Of a DNA stretch of 64,000 bases, positions 39,882-51,434 are shown in pieces (positions within the stretch are counted from its first letter, which is position 1; the number at the start of each line of letters is the position of its first letter). Where the stretch lies: positions 5,642,013-5,706,012 of the forward strand of contig BCJU01000001.1 in assembly GCA_001600355.1 (NCBI GenBank), written 5' to 3'. Below the pieces are notes generated by a model, which worked only from the letters and a program-made list of their open reading frames with translations, made no database searches and was not told where the DNA came from. The DNA comes from Meira nashicola (Eukaryota > Basidiomycota > Exobasidiomycetes > Exobasidiales > Brachybasidiaceae). The position numbers and the translations under genes are program-made.

Positions 39882-42197
39882 TGTATATATAGGACTCAAC
39901 GAAAGTTATTTGTGCTGCAAGATTGAAAAAGGAGTAGGAAGATTGTCAGTATTGCTAATTTTAGAACATCATGGTACTGATCGACGAGCGAAACAGGCGA
40001 AGAAGAAATTGATTGAATCTCGAGAGAGACCGAATGTCGAGGTGAGACATGGTGAGGGCGAATCGTGCAGGATCGATCACGAAAGCGCTCTAGCAATTGA
40101 TGATTAGAGCAACGCTCGTTGATTGCAAAATCCTGCATGAAATGCGCAATTTCGATAAGCCCACGCGCACGTTACTGAACCTTATCACGTAGAATCTTCT
40201 AGACGTGAGTCTGTGGCCAATCGATCTTTGGATCATCAAGTACATCTCTTGTTCGATAAGAAATTCCCTTCGATGATGGATGACATTGGGGAGTAATAAA
40301 TTGGAAGAGGCGTGCAACGGATCTTGTGCCTTGATAGATAAGGGTTGAGATTCCAAATTTACCTTCTTTTTTTCTTTCTTTTCCAAATTACCTGTCGTGC
40401 GATGTTCATGTCCCTTTTTGATACTCACTTTTACAACAATTGATCAAGGAAGAAAAGATGATAATAACAGCGGCTTGATTTCTCAACCGAAAAGAAAAAT
40501 TGGATGATGCGGGTGATGTGTGCAAGAGAACAAACGAAATTCAATTTTGGGTGATGGGTTGTAACTTTTTAGGATACATAGAGAAGTACGTGCGGCGTGT
40601 GCGGTGTGCGTGTATACGTAGGGCCTGGGTGGGTAGTGTGGTGTGTGCATTTTTCGAGGTGATGCGCGTACAAAGGACTTTTGGGCTGCTACGTATCCTT
40701 TATGTGCAAACGCTTGGGCTGCTTTGAAACCAGATACAACTCGCGCCGCCCTTGCAAATAGGGCATTAATACGGATGCGATTACACGCTTTGGCGCGCAA
40801 TAATGTACAAGTCTAATTTTGGGGTACATTACCTGAAAGGGGGGCGCGATACAGACAAAATGCTAAACGAAGGGGGGTGAGAGACGGCGCTTCTTTTTTT
40901 TGTCTGATATAGTGCTATAAAGAACGCGGCAGCGCCAGGTGCGGCCAGTAGGTCATGTATATGAATATATGCATAGGGGCTAAAACAAATTTTAATCGAT
41001 TCATTGCTTATCACAAAACAATTCCAACATTTCATCATGATCATTCTCAAGGATTGATCATCGCCACTCTCAAAGTATCCGTGCGCGAATCCATTTCTTC
41101 TATTTTTATTTATCAAACCCAAGCCAAGCCAGCTCACGGCAAAAAAGAGAGTTGTTAACAAAATGTATGGATAAAATTAAGCTATCATTCTTCGCTGGCA
41201 CTGCCGCGATATGCATTTTAGACGCGTACCTTGTTCATAATGATAGATTTTTGTAATTAACGCGCATTCTAGTTGTATTGAAACGCGTAACTTTACGCCA
41301 GCAAACATTCAACGCTAAACAGTAACACTGCTTTCATGCACCCTGACCAGTGTAAGACTTGACCGTACTCAGTATGCGGATGTGGGTTCAGGGCGAAATT
41401 TGTAACGCGAATCTTTGAATTGTTTCATCGCACACAGCACAATAACAACTTTTTTGTGTGTTATGAAGTGGCTTGAAGCGCAATCATCATGAATAGAACG
41501 TAAAACTTCCTTCTAAAAAAGAGTAGAATTCATGATGAACCATTATTCACTATCACATAACAAGACAGCCATGATAAGAGCTCGCCTCTCTCTCATGACT
41601 GTAATTCTCATCATCAGATTTATTTGTTTACTTAATCATGTACATATTCTTTCTCACAATTCTGTTCTTTAATGTGCAAAAGACGATCGATGGATTTATA
41701 AATTATGTCAGAAAAAGTTCAAGTAGGTATTCATATAGTTGCTTCTCGAGATGATCAATGATGTATGCACTCTTAATCACCCGCGAATATTTGTTTATGT
41801 CATAATTGCAGTTCAATGTCCGAAAGCACGCATTGTAAGCCCACTTTTGAACGTATCCGACCTTTTACGCTCATGAATATTTATAGATACGTATTTATGC
41901 AAACTCCGAACAACCAAGGAAGTCCGTTTTTTGTTGGCTTGGCCTGTGCAAATTTTGTTGCCAACAAAAAAGAAAGAGGCAAGTGATATATCACACGTGA
42001 AATGATTGCTTTCGGCTTTTATGTCACTTTCCGCTGATCGAATTCCAATTTCAAGCCAAGGATTACTTCCGAACCATAGATTTCAAAATTTCAACGACAT
42101 CTTACTTATCTTTTAGGCTGTTTTCAATCTGTCAACTACTTTCTCCATTTGAAGTCTTAAATTTTGTCATTTTCATGCAAATGAATATTTTGTCATA
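39882..42197. other. long divergent intergenic region, 14-3-3 / myosin-chitin synthase
   Basis: 2.3 kb without a supported gene. A G/T-rich, C-poor stretch lies at about 40585-40670. Two ACGCGT palindromes are at 41222-41227 and 41283-41288, and CACGTG is at 41994-41999. Open frames on either strand have no recognisable protein sequence. Confidence 0.4.
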
Positions 42198-45100
42198 ATG
42201 GCAGCGACAAGCATTCCAGATTTGGTTGATCTGATTGCTTCAAGTGCTGCATCAAATGTATATCCAAGTGATGATCATATTTTGACAACGATTCAAGCAC
42301 GTTTACGAGCTGATCATCCATATACACGCATTGGTGCGAAAACATTACTGGCAATCAACCCTTTTCGATCTTTATCGCATTTGAATGATGCAAGTGCTGA
42401 AGAATATATTAATTTGTGTTACGATGATACTGATTGGCAATCAAAAGGTGTTCAATTCGACCCAAATCATGTATTACCTCCTCATCCTTATGAGTTTGCA
42501 TTACGCATTTATCATGCTATGCGAAGAACATCTTCATCTCAAGCGATCGTATTCACAGGTTCAAGTAATTCTGGCAAATCCTTCACCTCAAACTTGATCA
42601 CAAATCAGCTACTCCGTATTTCATCTCGCTCTAGCGAAGAGGAAGCTACCTTGGCCGATCGTTGTCAAGCGATGGAGCGTTTGTTGACTTCATTCGGCTC
42701 AGCAAAAACACATCAAAACAATAATGCAAGTCGAACAGGACAATACAAAGAACTTCATTTCAATAATCAAGGCAGACTACAATCAGCCAAAGTGTTGACA
42801 TTTGGTTTGGAGAAACAGCGGGTTTGTGCAACATTGGCAAAAGATGAACGAAGTTTTCATGTATTTTATCAATTGCTGGCAGGTGCATCAAGCGAAGAAC
42901 GAGATGTGTTGCGATTGGAAGATATCACATCTTACAACCTCCTTCGTTCTTCAGGCTGTTATCGATTGACGGGTGGACCAACAAGTGACGATTCAATTGC
43001 TATGGAAGAATTACGTGTTGCTATGCGAATTTTAGGTTTCAAGAATCGACAAATTCAAGCGATCTGGAGTATCTTATCAGCAATTCTTCTGCTCAGCAAC
43101 GTAGAATTCAGCGAACCATGGTTGACAGATGGTGAAAACATCGAAGGTGCAACAATCAGTAATCCACACGTCTTGCACGATGCTTCACTTCTTTTGGGTG
43201 TTGAAGCGAATGACTTACAAGAGTGCTTAACCAGCAGAACCCGATTCGTCAACAAAGAAACTGTGACGTCCATCTTGTCCTGTGAAGGAGCCCGCGCTCA
43301 AAGAGATGCATTCGTGCGTGATTTGTACGCCACTTTGTTTGCATTCGTCATTGAAACTGCTAATCATCGCTTGTCACTGTCCAACGAGCAGGATAGTACT
43401 ACTTGCATCGTTCAATTAGACATTCCTGGTTTTCAACGTGCTGCAGAGGGTTGCCTCTCTTCTCATGCTATCTTTGCTTTTAACTTCATGGCAGAGATGG
43501 TGCAACATTGGGTGTGCCGACAAATATTCGATGACCGTTGTGAGCCGACATCGCAAATGCTACTTGATGGTGTTCAACTAGATGAAGTGACAGTCAATGA
43601 CAATACACCTTGTATCGAATTGATTCGAGGAACATGCTCAATCGAATCAAACTCCACCGCAAACGCCGAGCCAACTGGTCTGTTGGGAGCCTTACGAGAA
43701 ACGGTGGAAGGTGTTGCAGAGGGAAATATTCATGAGAACGATCATTTTGCTCTATTGCAGCGATTGGATCGATCAGCTCATCATGCATTCTATTCCGCTT
43801 CTTTGAAGCATGATCGAAAAGCTTTTGCGATTCAGCATTATCAAGCCAATTGTACATATGACCCTACCTCTTTCATCAAAGATGAGCAGGATCGATTTGA
43901 TGTGCTGGCTGTACAAATACTGCAACAATCTCAAGTACCTTTCGTTGCAAAATTGTTCGCAGGTCCAAGTTTATCACAAGAGAAGCATCCTATGGATTCG
44001 AGTATCACTGTGGATGCGCAAGTATCAGTTCGTCCTCTTCGCTTACCAGCCAAACTCGAAGCAACACAGATGAACGCTGAGATGAATCTAGAAGTTCATC
44101 GTCCATATGGCGTTTTACAGCAATTGAATGATACAATCTCAACCTTATTAGCCAATATGCAAGACGCTCGAGCGGTATGGACAGTATTGACCATTCGTCC
44201 AAACGATATTGATCAACCCAATGCTTTTGAAGCAAATTGCGTCAAGATGCAAATACAAGCATTACATGTACCCGAAATTACCTTACGCAAACGGATCGAA
44301 TTCTTCACGGGCGTTGAATATCAAGATGCTTGCCTTCGTTATGCTACTTGCGGCCTTGCACAAGCAGCAATCGCAGCTGGCGTAGATCAGCCCCGTGAAA
44401 AAATTTACGCTTTTGCCATTGCCAATGCTTGGCGTGATGGTGTAGATTTTACAATGGGAAATGAAAAGATTTGGCTTTCGTACGAAAAGTGGAGAGTACT
44501 GGAAGCTCGTTTGCGAATCGATGAGCCTGATCAACGTCTTCATACCGTGACAAGATTGAGGTCAAGACTTTCAAGCGCTCAATCTTTGGGTTCTAATGCG
44601 TATTGGTCTGCGGGATCTAAAGGATTGCAATCACCTTCTGTTGCAGAATGGGACGAGCTCTTAGAAAATCCCAAGCAAGATCCGTTTGCAGATACTCATC
44701 CTGCCGCTATGGTGGAGGAACATGATGATCATCTCTACCAATATCAGAACCAGACCGTTCCACCCATCGATATGTTGGGCAAAGAGAATACCATGATGGA
44801 TGCAGAAAAGATGAACACAATTGAGGAAGTTCCCATTACTAGAGTACGTAGATGGTGGGTACGGTTCACATGGTTTTTCACTTGTTGCATACCTAGCAAA
44901 CTACTCTCAAGCTGCGGTGGAGTGAAAAGACCTGATGTGCAAATGGCGTGGCGAGAGAAAGTGACGATTTGCTCATTGATCTTCCTGGCATGTGCATTGA
45001 TCCTTTTTAATACCATCGCAGTAGGTCGAATAATCTGTCCAAATATGAACAAAGCATGGAATGAAAATCAACTTTCCGGCTTTAATAGACCGGATGCATA

Positions 45101-48100
45101 TTATGTCGCTGTTCGTGGAACCGTATATGATCTGACAAAGTTTTGGCGCTTGCAACATTCGGATTCATCCAGTCAATCATCGCCTGATATAATGATGCAA
45201 TTAGGCGGATTGGATTTGACGCCTTACTTTCCTATTCCTTTGACGATTGGCTGTCCTTTCCTGGTCACTGATGATCAGCTTTACTTGCAAACAAATGCCA
45301 GTTCATTTTACTACTCTGCGCAAATATCGCAAGCCGTTCATAAAAGCGGACCATTGGGCGATCCGGCGAGCAAGCTTTCCGACATTAATTGGTATCCCGA
45401 TAGATTCTTGAAATATGTGAATCAATATCGAAAAGGTTTCTTTGTCACTTCACGCAAAGATGTTGCCAAAATGGCTGGTGATCGACAAAGGGCGATCATT
45501 GATGGGAAAGTGTATGACTTGGGCGATTACCTTAATACCCTTTCTTTGCAGAGCAATGTTGCAGCGATAAAATTCTTGCCCGAATCTATTTCCAACCTCT
45601 TTGCTGGAGAGCCTGGCATGGATATCTCGCAGAGCTATCATCAAGCAATGGCAACATTGAATAGCACAATGCAAGATGCTGTTCAAACTTGCCTTGACAA
45701 TGTCTTTTATGCTGGTCAGATTGACTTCCGTGAGACTGCTCGTTGTCAAACGCAGAATTATCTTTTGCTCTCTTTCAGTATCATTCTTGCTCTCACAATC
45801 TTTGCTAAATTCTTGGCAGCGCTGCAGTTAGCACCAAAGAGAAATCCTGAGCAATTGGACAAATTCGTAATTTGTCAAGTGCCATGTTATACAGAAGGTG
45901 AAGAGGAGTTACGCAAAACAATTGACTCGCTTGCCGCCTTGCAGTATGATGATAAACGCAAATTATTGTTTATCATTTGTGATGGAATGATTGTTGGTAA
46001 TGGAAACGAGCAAGCCACACCAAAGATTGTATTGGATATTCTTGGTGTGGATCCAAAAGCAGAAGTAGAGCCATTGATGTTCAAGTCTATTGCAGAAGGT
46101 TCAAAGCAACTCAATTACGGCAAAGTATATTCTGGCTTGTACGAATTTGAAGGTCATGTTGTGCCGTATGTAGTAGTCGTAAAAGTTGGAAGACCATCAG
46201 AACGATCCCGACCAGGCAATCGTGGTAAGCGTGATACGCAAATCTTGTTGATGAGATACTTGAACAGAGTCCATTTTGATGCACCAATGTATCCTTTGGA
46301 ATTGGAAATTTATCATCACATGAAGAACATCATTGGTATCGATCCGGCGTTTTACGAATATATTCTCATGGTTGACGCAGATACTACTGTTCATCCTGAA
46401 GGCTTGAATAGGCTCGTTGCGGTTGCAGCAGATGATTCAAAAGTGATTGCCGTCTGTGGAGAGACGAAATTATTCAACGAAGAAGGATCCTGGTGGACGA
46501 TGATTCAAGTGTACGAATACTACATCTCTCATCATCTTTCCAAAGCTTTCGAATCCTTATTTGGAAGCGTAACATGTTTGCCAGGTTGTTTCTCCATGTA
46601 CCGTATCCGATCTGCCGATAAGGGACACCCTTTGATCATTTCGAACCGTATCATCGATGATTATTCAGAAAATCGAATTGATACTTTGCACAAGAAGAAT
46701 TTGCTTTCACTCGGTGAAGATCGTTATTTGACAACTTTGATCCTCAAACATTTCCCCTCTTTTAGTACAAAGTTCACAAATGATGCAAAGGCCCAAACTA
46801 CTGCTCCGGACCGTTGGGGAATCTTGTTATCGCAAAGAAGAAGATGGATCAACTCAACCGTGCACAATCTTGCCGAATTGCTTTTAATGCCTGAACTTTG
46901 CGGCTTTTGCTTCTTTTCGATGCGTTTCATTGTCTTTGTGGATCTTTTGGGAACGATTATTTTGCCCGCGACAACGGTATATATGGCATATTTGATCATC
47001 ATGGTGTCTACAGGTAAATCACCATTTCCATACATTTCCTTGGCCATGTTGGGAGCTGTGTATGGATTGCAAATGTTAATCTTTCTCTTGAAGAGACAAT
47101 GGCAATACCTTGGATGGTTGGTTATCTATCTGATCGCTTATCCAATTTGGTCCTTCTTTTTACCAATCTACTCCTTCTGGCATATGGACGATTTCTCTTG
47201 GGGTAACACACGTATCGTTGTCGGTGAAAAGGGAAACAAGAAAATCGTCGCAGGAACTGACGAAGAGCCGTACGATGATAGGATGGTCCCTTTGAAGAAA
47301 GTCAGCGAATGGCAAAAAGAAGGTCAAATACAAAACACTTTACAGGAAAGTCAAAATGATGCTGCTTCTGCTATCACGCGAACGACATCCAATTATCCCG
47401 CATCAAAATCCCAAGCACCTTTCATACCAGCTTCTTCATCCTTTGCTGCTCATTCCCAAGCTGGTTCAGTGTTCGGTCCAAGTCCAAGCAGCGAAAGTGG
47501 AACCAGGAGAGACAGACAAACCTATGCAATGGGCAGTCTACCGCAATCTCGTAATTCTTCTGCAAATGGCGAATTTGGTCCTAGAGCAAGTCAACACAGT
47601 ATGATGGCTCTCAATCAACCATTCATGGGCCAAGTTCCTTATGGTGGTTACATGACACCTGCTATGAGTATGTACGGTTTACCTCCTGCACCGATGCCAA
47701 GTATGTACGGTATGCCTCCGATGATGAGCAGTGTTGCTACGGGACTTGGAAGTATGTATGCTTCTCCAGCGGGTTCGGTCATCGGCTTCCAAAGTGGAAA
47801 TATGGCAACGGTGGGACAATCGTACTTTCCTTCTCCAGGATCGGATATTGGTCCATCCACGGCAACCCAGAAAGCTACTGCTGCAGGAGGAAGCACTTCT
47901 AGGTATTCAACTGGTAACATGTTAATGAATGCGGGATCTTCATCAAACCAGCGTCCTCCCGGTCCTCGCTCCGCCTCTACATTTGATAGTAGAGCCAATC
48001 CATTCCACAGTGATTCATCAAGTGATGGACAACAACAGGCTAATTTAACAGGCTCAATCTTACCCGTCAATCCCAAAGCAGATCCAACGGAAGAGGATAT

Positions 48101-48269
48101 TTCCAGTGCAGTTCGAACATTTTTGGCAGGTCAGCCTGATTTGATGAGAGTTTCCAAACGAGATGTACGCGAAGCAATCGTTGCTGCATTTCCTAATGCT
48201 CCTTTGATGGCCGTTTCAAAGGGAAGAATTAATCGAGCAGTTGATGATACCTTGGCCAGTATTTCCTAA
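42198..48269 (+). CDS. mcs1: class V chitin synthase with myosin motor-like domain
   Basis: 2023 residues, single exon. The enzyme makes chitin from UDP-GlcNAc at the plasma membrane; its motor-like head is found only in fungi and some relatives. Parts in order: myosin-like head (about 25-780) with P-loop GSSNSGKS near 120, switch-I-like ASRTGQYKELHF and switch-II-like DIPGFQ; first membrane segment (ICSLIFLACALILF); cytochrome-b5-like domain near 954-1050 (RPDAYYVAVRGTVYDLTKF); second membrane segment; chitin synthase core from about 1229 (VPCYTEGEEELRKTID), VDADTT near 1391, EDRYLT and QRRRW near 1545; several C-terminal membrane segments; Met/Gly/Ser-rich linker; DEK_C domain near 1961-2022. 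In U. maydis the homologue Mcs1 is needed for virulence. ATG at 42198. Confidence 0.96.
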   Translation: MAATSIPDLVDLIASSAASNVYPSDDHILTTIQARLRADHPYTRIGAKTLLAINPFRSLSHLNDASAEEYINLCYDDTDWQSKGVQFDPNHVLPPHPYEFALRIYHAMRRTSSSQAIVFTGSSNSGKSFTSNLITNQLLRISSRSSEEEATLADRCQAMERLLTSFGSAKTHQNNNASRTGQYKELHFNNQGRLQSAKVLTFGLEKQRVCATLAKDERSFHVFYQLLAGASSEERDVLRLEDITSYNLLRSSGCYRLTGGPTSDDSIAMEELRVAMRILGFKNRQIQAIWSILSAILLLSNVEFSEPWLTDGENIEGATISNPHVLHDASLLLGVEANDLQECLTSRTRFVNKETVTSILSCEGARAQRDAFVRDLYATLFAFVIETANHRLSLSNEQDSTTCIVQLDIPGFQRAAEGCLSSHAIFAFNFMAEMVQHWVCRQIFDDRCEPTSQMLLDGVQLDEVTVNDNTPCIELIRGTCSIESNSTANAEPTGLLGALRETVEGVAEGNIHENDHFALLQRLDRSAHHAFYSASLKHDRKAFAIQHYQANCTYDPTSFIKDEQDRFDVLAVQILQQSQVPFVAKLFAGPSLSQEKHPMDSSITVDAQVSVRPLRLPAKLEATQMNAEMNLEVHRPYGVLQQLNDTISTLLANMQDARAVWTVLTIRPNDIDQPNAFEANCVKMQIQALHVPEITLRKRIEFFTGVEYQDACLRYATCGLAQAAIAAGVDQPREKIYAFAIANAWRDGVDFTMGNEKIWLSYEKWRVLEARLRIDEPDQRLHTVTRLRSRLSSAQSLGSNAYWSAGSKGLQSPSVAEWDELLENPKQDPFADTHPAAMVEEHDDHLYQYQNQTVPPIDMLGKENTMMDAEKMNTIEEVPITRVRRWWVRFTWFFTCCIPSKLLSSCGGVKRPDVQMAWREKVTICSLIFLACALILFNTIAVGRIICPNMNKAWNENQLSGFNRPDAYYVAVRGTVYDLTKFWRLQHSDSSSQSSPDIMMQLGGLDLTPYFPIPLTIGCPFLVTDDQLYLQTNASSFYYSAQISQAVHKSGPLGDPASKLSDINWYPDRFLKYVNQYRKGFFVTSRKDVAKMAGDRQRAIIDGKVYDLGDYLNTLSLQSNVAAIKFLPESISNLFAGEPGMDISQSYHQAMATLNSTMQDAVQTCLDNVFYAGQIDFRETARCQTQNYLLLSFSIILALTIFAKFLAALQLAPKRNPEQLDKFVICQVPCYTEGEEELRKTIDSLAALQYDDKRKLLFIICDGMIVGNGNEQATPKIVLDILGVDPKAEVEPLMFKSIAEGSKQLNYGKVYSGLYEFEGHVVPYVVVVKVGRPSERSRPGNRGKRDTQILLMRYLNRVHFDAPMYPLELEIYHHMKNIIGIDPAFYEYILMVDADTTVHPEGLNRLVAVAADDSKVIAVCGETKLFNEEGSWWTMIQVYEYYISHHLSKAFESLFGSVTCLPGCFSMYRIRSADKGHPLIISNRIIDDYSENRIDTLHKKNLLSLGEDRYLTTLILKHFPSFSTKFTNDAKAQTTAPDRWGILLSQRRRWINSTVHNLAELLLMPELCGFCFFSMRFIVFVDLLGTIILPATTVYMAYLIIMVSTGKSPFPYISLAMLGAVYGLQMLIFLLKRQWQYLGWLVIYLIAYPIWSFFLPIYSFWHMDDFSWGNTRIVVGEKGNKKIVAGTDEEPYDDRMVPLKKVSEWQKEGQIQNTLQESQNDAASAITRTTSNYPASKSQAPFIPASSSFAAHSQAGSVFGPSPSSESGTRRDRQTYAMGSLPQSRNSSANGEFGPRASQHSMMALNQPFMGQVPYGGYMTPAMSMYGLPPAPMPSMYGMPPMMSSVATGLGSMYASPAGSVIGFQSGNMATVGQSYFPSPGSDIGPSTATQKATAAGGSTSRYSTGNMLMNAGSSSNQRPPGPRSASTFDSRANPFHSDSSSDGQQQANLTGSILPVNPKADPTEEDISSAVRTFLAGQPDLMRVSKRDVREAIVAAFPNAPLMAVSKGRINRAVDDTLASIS

Positions 48270-48630
48270 TTCAAGCTATTTCATACTTTTACCTTCTCTC
48301 CTGGTAAATTTTCTCAGCTTTTGTCATTTTGTCTTTCCTTAGAACCCAATTCGCAAGTACCATCTTTGTAGTTAACCTCTCGTCGCACCATTTATAGATA
48401 AATTGGACAATCAATGCTTTAAGAGCAAAGTTCAGGATGATTGTATGCACGGTGGAGGTCAGGACTTGGGCGGAGGCAGTTAAGGCGTCTAATTGTAAAC
48501 GCGTAAGTGCCTTGCTTCTTAAAAAGTGACTTTATCTTTTTTTTTGTGATTTTGATCCACTCTTCGGCTTCTGTACAACAACCATCAGTTTTGCCATTGA
48601 AACACCCGTCTTCATATCGCTCTTGATATC
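48270..48630. promoter_or_regulatory. intergenic region before TFIIF alpha
   Basis: 361 bp between two genes on the same strand. ACGCGT at 48499-48504, about 130 bp before the TFIIF alpha start. A T-rich run at 48531-48545 follows. No gene seen. Confidence 0.45.
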
Positions 48631-51192
48631 ATGTCTTCGGGCAGATCAGTTGGTGGCAATGTCAGCAATGGAGGCAAAAGAGTGGGAGGGAATATAAAAA
48701 GTGAGGTCAAAGCTGAGCCTGGTACGCAAATCAAGAGAGAGGTTGAAGATGTTGCAAGCTCCAGCAATGGATTACAGAATGGTCGTCCAAAGAAGGAACA
48801 ATCTCCTCCGCCTCCGACAACATATCGCGATATTCCTCTTCTCAGTAGCACATTGGATGATTGGCGATATCATTTGATGCGATTACAATCACATGCAAAG
48901 ATTGATCCATCAGATCCTCAACAATTCCCATTCCCTGTCAAATTGAATCGTAAATATCCTCCAAAACTTAAAGATCCACTTCCTCATGCAGGCGATCCAG
49001 TTATTGATCAATTCGGTAAACCAGTTCTGGTTCCAGCACAAAAGAGAGATCCTTCCCAACCCAATCAACAACCTTTAACCCCTGCTGAGCGAAAGCGAAT
49101 TCCACTTCTTTGGCCTGGACCTGATGATGATGTTCATGAGATTGAAGAGCTAGTGCAAAGACTCGAAACACCAAAAGGGCCACAAGCTGATGCATCTTTA
49201 ATCGGTCCAAGCAATTCATCAAATAATGCAACAAGAGCAAAAGCTGGACTATTTCAAAAGAGAGTGCGTGAGATTCATAAAGCTTCAGCAGCAGCTAGAA
49301 AGACACACAATGAAGAAATTTTGCCTTGGATATTGGAAGATTATGAAACGAGTAAAGAGTGGGAAAGTAGGAGGAAGGAGAGTAGGAGAGGATTGAAAGC
49401 TCTACAGCAGGGCATCAAAGTTAGAAGGGAAGGAGGACGCTTTCCAAGTCTGCCCAAGAAAGAGGAGGGCTTGGATGATGGAGGTGTAAAGAAGGAAGAC
49501 CCTGATGCAAATGGTATCAAAGTTGAATCGGATATCTCGACTGTGAATCATGCACCTTGGATAGGGAAGATGGAAGGTGAGGCACATGAAAGTGCAAGTA
49601 CTTCGGCTGGTGGTGCAACTTCACATGCTTTATTCGTCTTTGATGAAAGGGATGCTGGTGGTTTTCGTGTAGTGCCTGTAAGTCGAATGTACAAATTCTT
49701 ACAAAAGCCCAAGCATGCCAATAATATAACCTGGGATGAGGCGGAGAAAAGGTTTGAAAAACAACAGAAGGAAGGTGTAGCTCCTTGGTTCAACAATAAC
49801 AATACGGCTGGAGAACAAGCAGTATTTGATCCGCTCACTGGTACATTCAATCGAGGGGGAGGTAGAGTCAGTAATAATGCTTCAAGTAAGTATACTTCTG
49901 CTCCGATCTATCGACATCTTGTCTTACCGGGCTCAGAAAGAGCTCAACCATCACGACCGAACGTGGCAACAATTTACGACAGGGACAGCTCAGCACGAAG
50001 AAATCAATTTGTCGCTGTCTCCTCAGAGACAAAGCGTGGTATTAGAGTGAAAGATGAAGAAGGAACGTATGGTGAAAATGCATTTGAAGAAGATTTTGCA
50101 GATGATGAAGAGCGAAATGAGGGAGATGATTTTGCTATGGGAGAAGAAGAGACACGCGAATTAGAGCAAAAATTAAAGAGAGAAATGGCACGAGCGGAAG
50201 AACAAGATGAAGAAGATGATGACCTATTTGATGATCCAACTCGACCTGGAAAGGGAGAGAATGATGTTCTTACAGGAAGTGGTCAACAAATGAAGAAGAT
50301 TATGAAAGCATTAGCAAGACGAGAAGGGAACGATGTTTATGATGAAAATGATGAAGATCGTAATCCTTATCTCAGTGATGATTCAGATGGAGGTGAGGAA
50401 ACTGTGATGGCTAATCCAGAAGAAGCATTGCGACGTGTACGCGAAGAGCGAGAGAGAGAAGCTCGTGAAGCATCAAAGAACAATAAAGAAAACGGAACGA
50501 GTGCAAATGGCACGCCTGGAGCTAATGGAAGCAATACAGATGCAAATACTGCCAATGCGAGTGTGGCTCAATCAAAAGTTGCATCAAAAGAGCCATCTAG
50601 ATCTGGTACACCCGTACCACGAGCAGGTGATCAAAGACCAACGAATAGACCTATGAGTGGTAGTCAACATCGTCCAGGCGCAGGTCACGTTAATGTTGCA
50701 CAACGAGCGACTAGTCCACATTCACATAGTCGTCAAGGCAGTCGGTCTGGTAGTCCAGTGTTGGATAATACATCTCCTACTTCTTCGTTGAAACGTAAAT
50801 CGGAAGCATCTAGTGGTTCAGCCGGTGTACATACTCCTACTTCTGCTAATTCAGGCAAACGAATGCGAACGGGTACGGGTGGATCGACTTCTAATCCTGT
50901 TTCACCAGGAAATGCTTCTCCAAGATCAGGATCACCTTCTCGTGGAAGTGTTAGACATGCAGGTACACGTGGAGGATCACCACAACCTTTAACAGAATTA
51001 GAACGTGAGATCGTTCAATTGGTTAATCAAGGAAAAGCAAAAACTACTAAAGAGTTAATTGGTCATTTTTCTGCAAGATTAAATGCTCAAAATCCTTCAG
51101 CAAAGAAATCTTTTTCGGAAGCTTTTTTGAGAGTTTTGTATACCAAAAAACCAGAAGGAACTCTTGCAGTTCGAGCGGGTATTATGGAGTAA
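48631..51192 (+). CDS. TFG1: transcription factor TFIIF alpha subunit (RAP74/Tfg1)
   Basis: 853 residues, single exon. TFIIF escorts RNA polymerase II into the pre-initiation complex. The dimerisation region near 331-390 shows HALFVFDERDAGGFRVVPV and SRMYKFLQKPKHANNITWDEAE. A very acidic, charged middle follows, then a Ser/Gly/Pro-rich linker and a C-terminal winged helix near 788-852 (LEREIVQLVNQGKAKTTKEL, KKSFSEAFLRVLYTK). That layout is the TFIIF alpha signature. The stop codon lies within GAGTAAGT, a good splice donor; splicing to an acceptor near 51293 would replace the last residue and add about 48 codons. I keep the simple stop because the winged helix is already complete. ATG at 48631. 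Confidence 0.92.
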   Translation: MSSGRSVGGNVSNGGKRVGGNIKSEVKAEPGTQIKREVEDVASSSNGLQNGRPKKEQSPPPPTTYRDIPLLSSTLDDWRYHLMRLQSHAKIDPSDPQQFPFPVKLNRKYPPKLKDPLPHAGDPVIDQFGKPVLVPAQKRDPSQPNQQPLTPAERKRIPLLWPGPDDDVHEIEELVQRLETPKGPQADASLIGPSNSSNNATRAKAGLFQKRVREIHKASAAARKTHNEEILPWILEDYETSKEWESRRKESRRGLKALQQGIKVRREGGRFPSLPKKEEGLDDGGVKKEDPDANGIKVESDISTVNHAPWIGKMEGEAHESASTSAGGATSHALFVFDERDAGGFRVVPVSRMYKFLQKPKHANNITWDEAEKRFEKQQKEGVAPWFNNNNTAGEQAVFDPLTGTFNRGGGRVSNNASSKYTSAPIYRHLVLPGSERAQPSRPNVATIYDRDSSARRNQFVAVSSETKRGIRVKDEEGTYGENAFEEDFADDEERNEGDDFAMGEEETRELEQKLKREMARAEEQDEEDDDLFDDPTRPGKGENDVLTGSGQQMKKIMKALARREGNDVYDENDEDRNPYLSDDSDGGEETVMANPEEALRRVREEREREAREASKNNKENGTSANGTPGANGSNTDANTANASVAQSKVASKEPSRSGTPVPRAGDQRPTNRPMSGSQHRPGAGHVNVAQRATSPHSHSRQGSRSGSPVLDNTSPTSSLKRKSEASSGSAGVHTPTSANSGKRMRTGTGGSTSNPVSPGNASPRSGSPSRGSVRHAGTRGGSPQPLTELEREIVQLVNQGKAKTTKELIGHFSARLNAQNPSAKKSFSEAFLRVLYTKKPEGTLAVRAGIME

Positions 51193-51434
51193 GTTTTGTA
51201 TTCATTTTGTTCATACATTCATCCTTGCTTCTCATCTTGATCTGTAAGAAAAGCATACTTTCAATTCTTATAAGCATCTTTGTTTGATATCAGTAGTGAC
51301 ACGGCAATATTTCTCGGCTTTGAGGCTGATACGGCTGTAAAGGTAAACATTGCAACTGATTTCAAGAACTCAAGCGTTCAAGGAAAAGTTTTATGTTTGA
51401 TTGGAATGGGTAATATTGGAAAATCCACTGCGTT

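Noticed and set aside
40483..41161. Two minus-strand open frames of about 105-110 codons upstream of 14-3-3
   Set aside because: Translations look random, with no motif, no codon bias like nearby genes and no splice context.
47648..48076. 142-codon minus-strand open frame in the chitin synthase linker
   Set aside because: Shadow of a low-complexity region; Gly/Pro-rich translation without motif.
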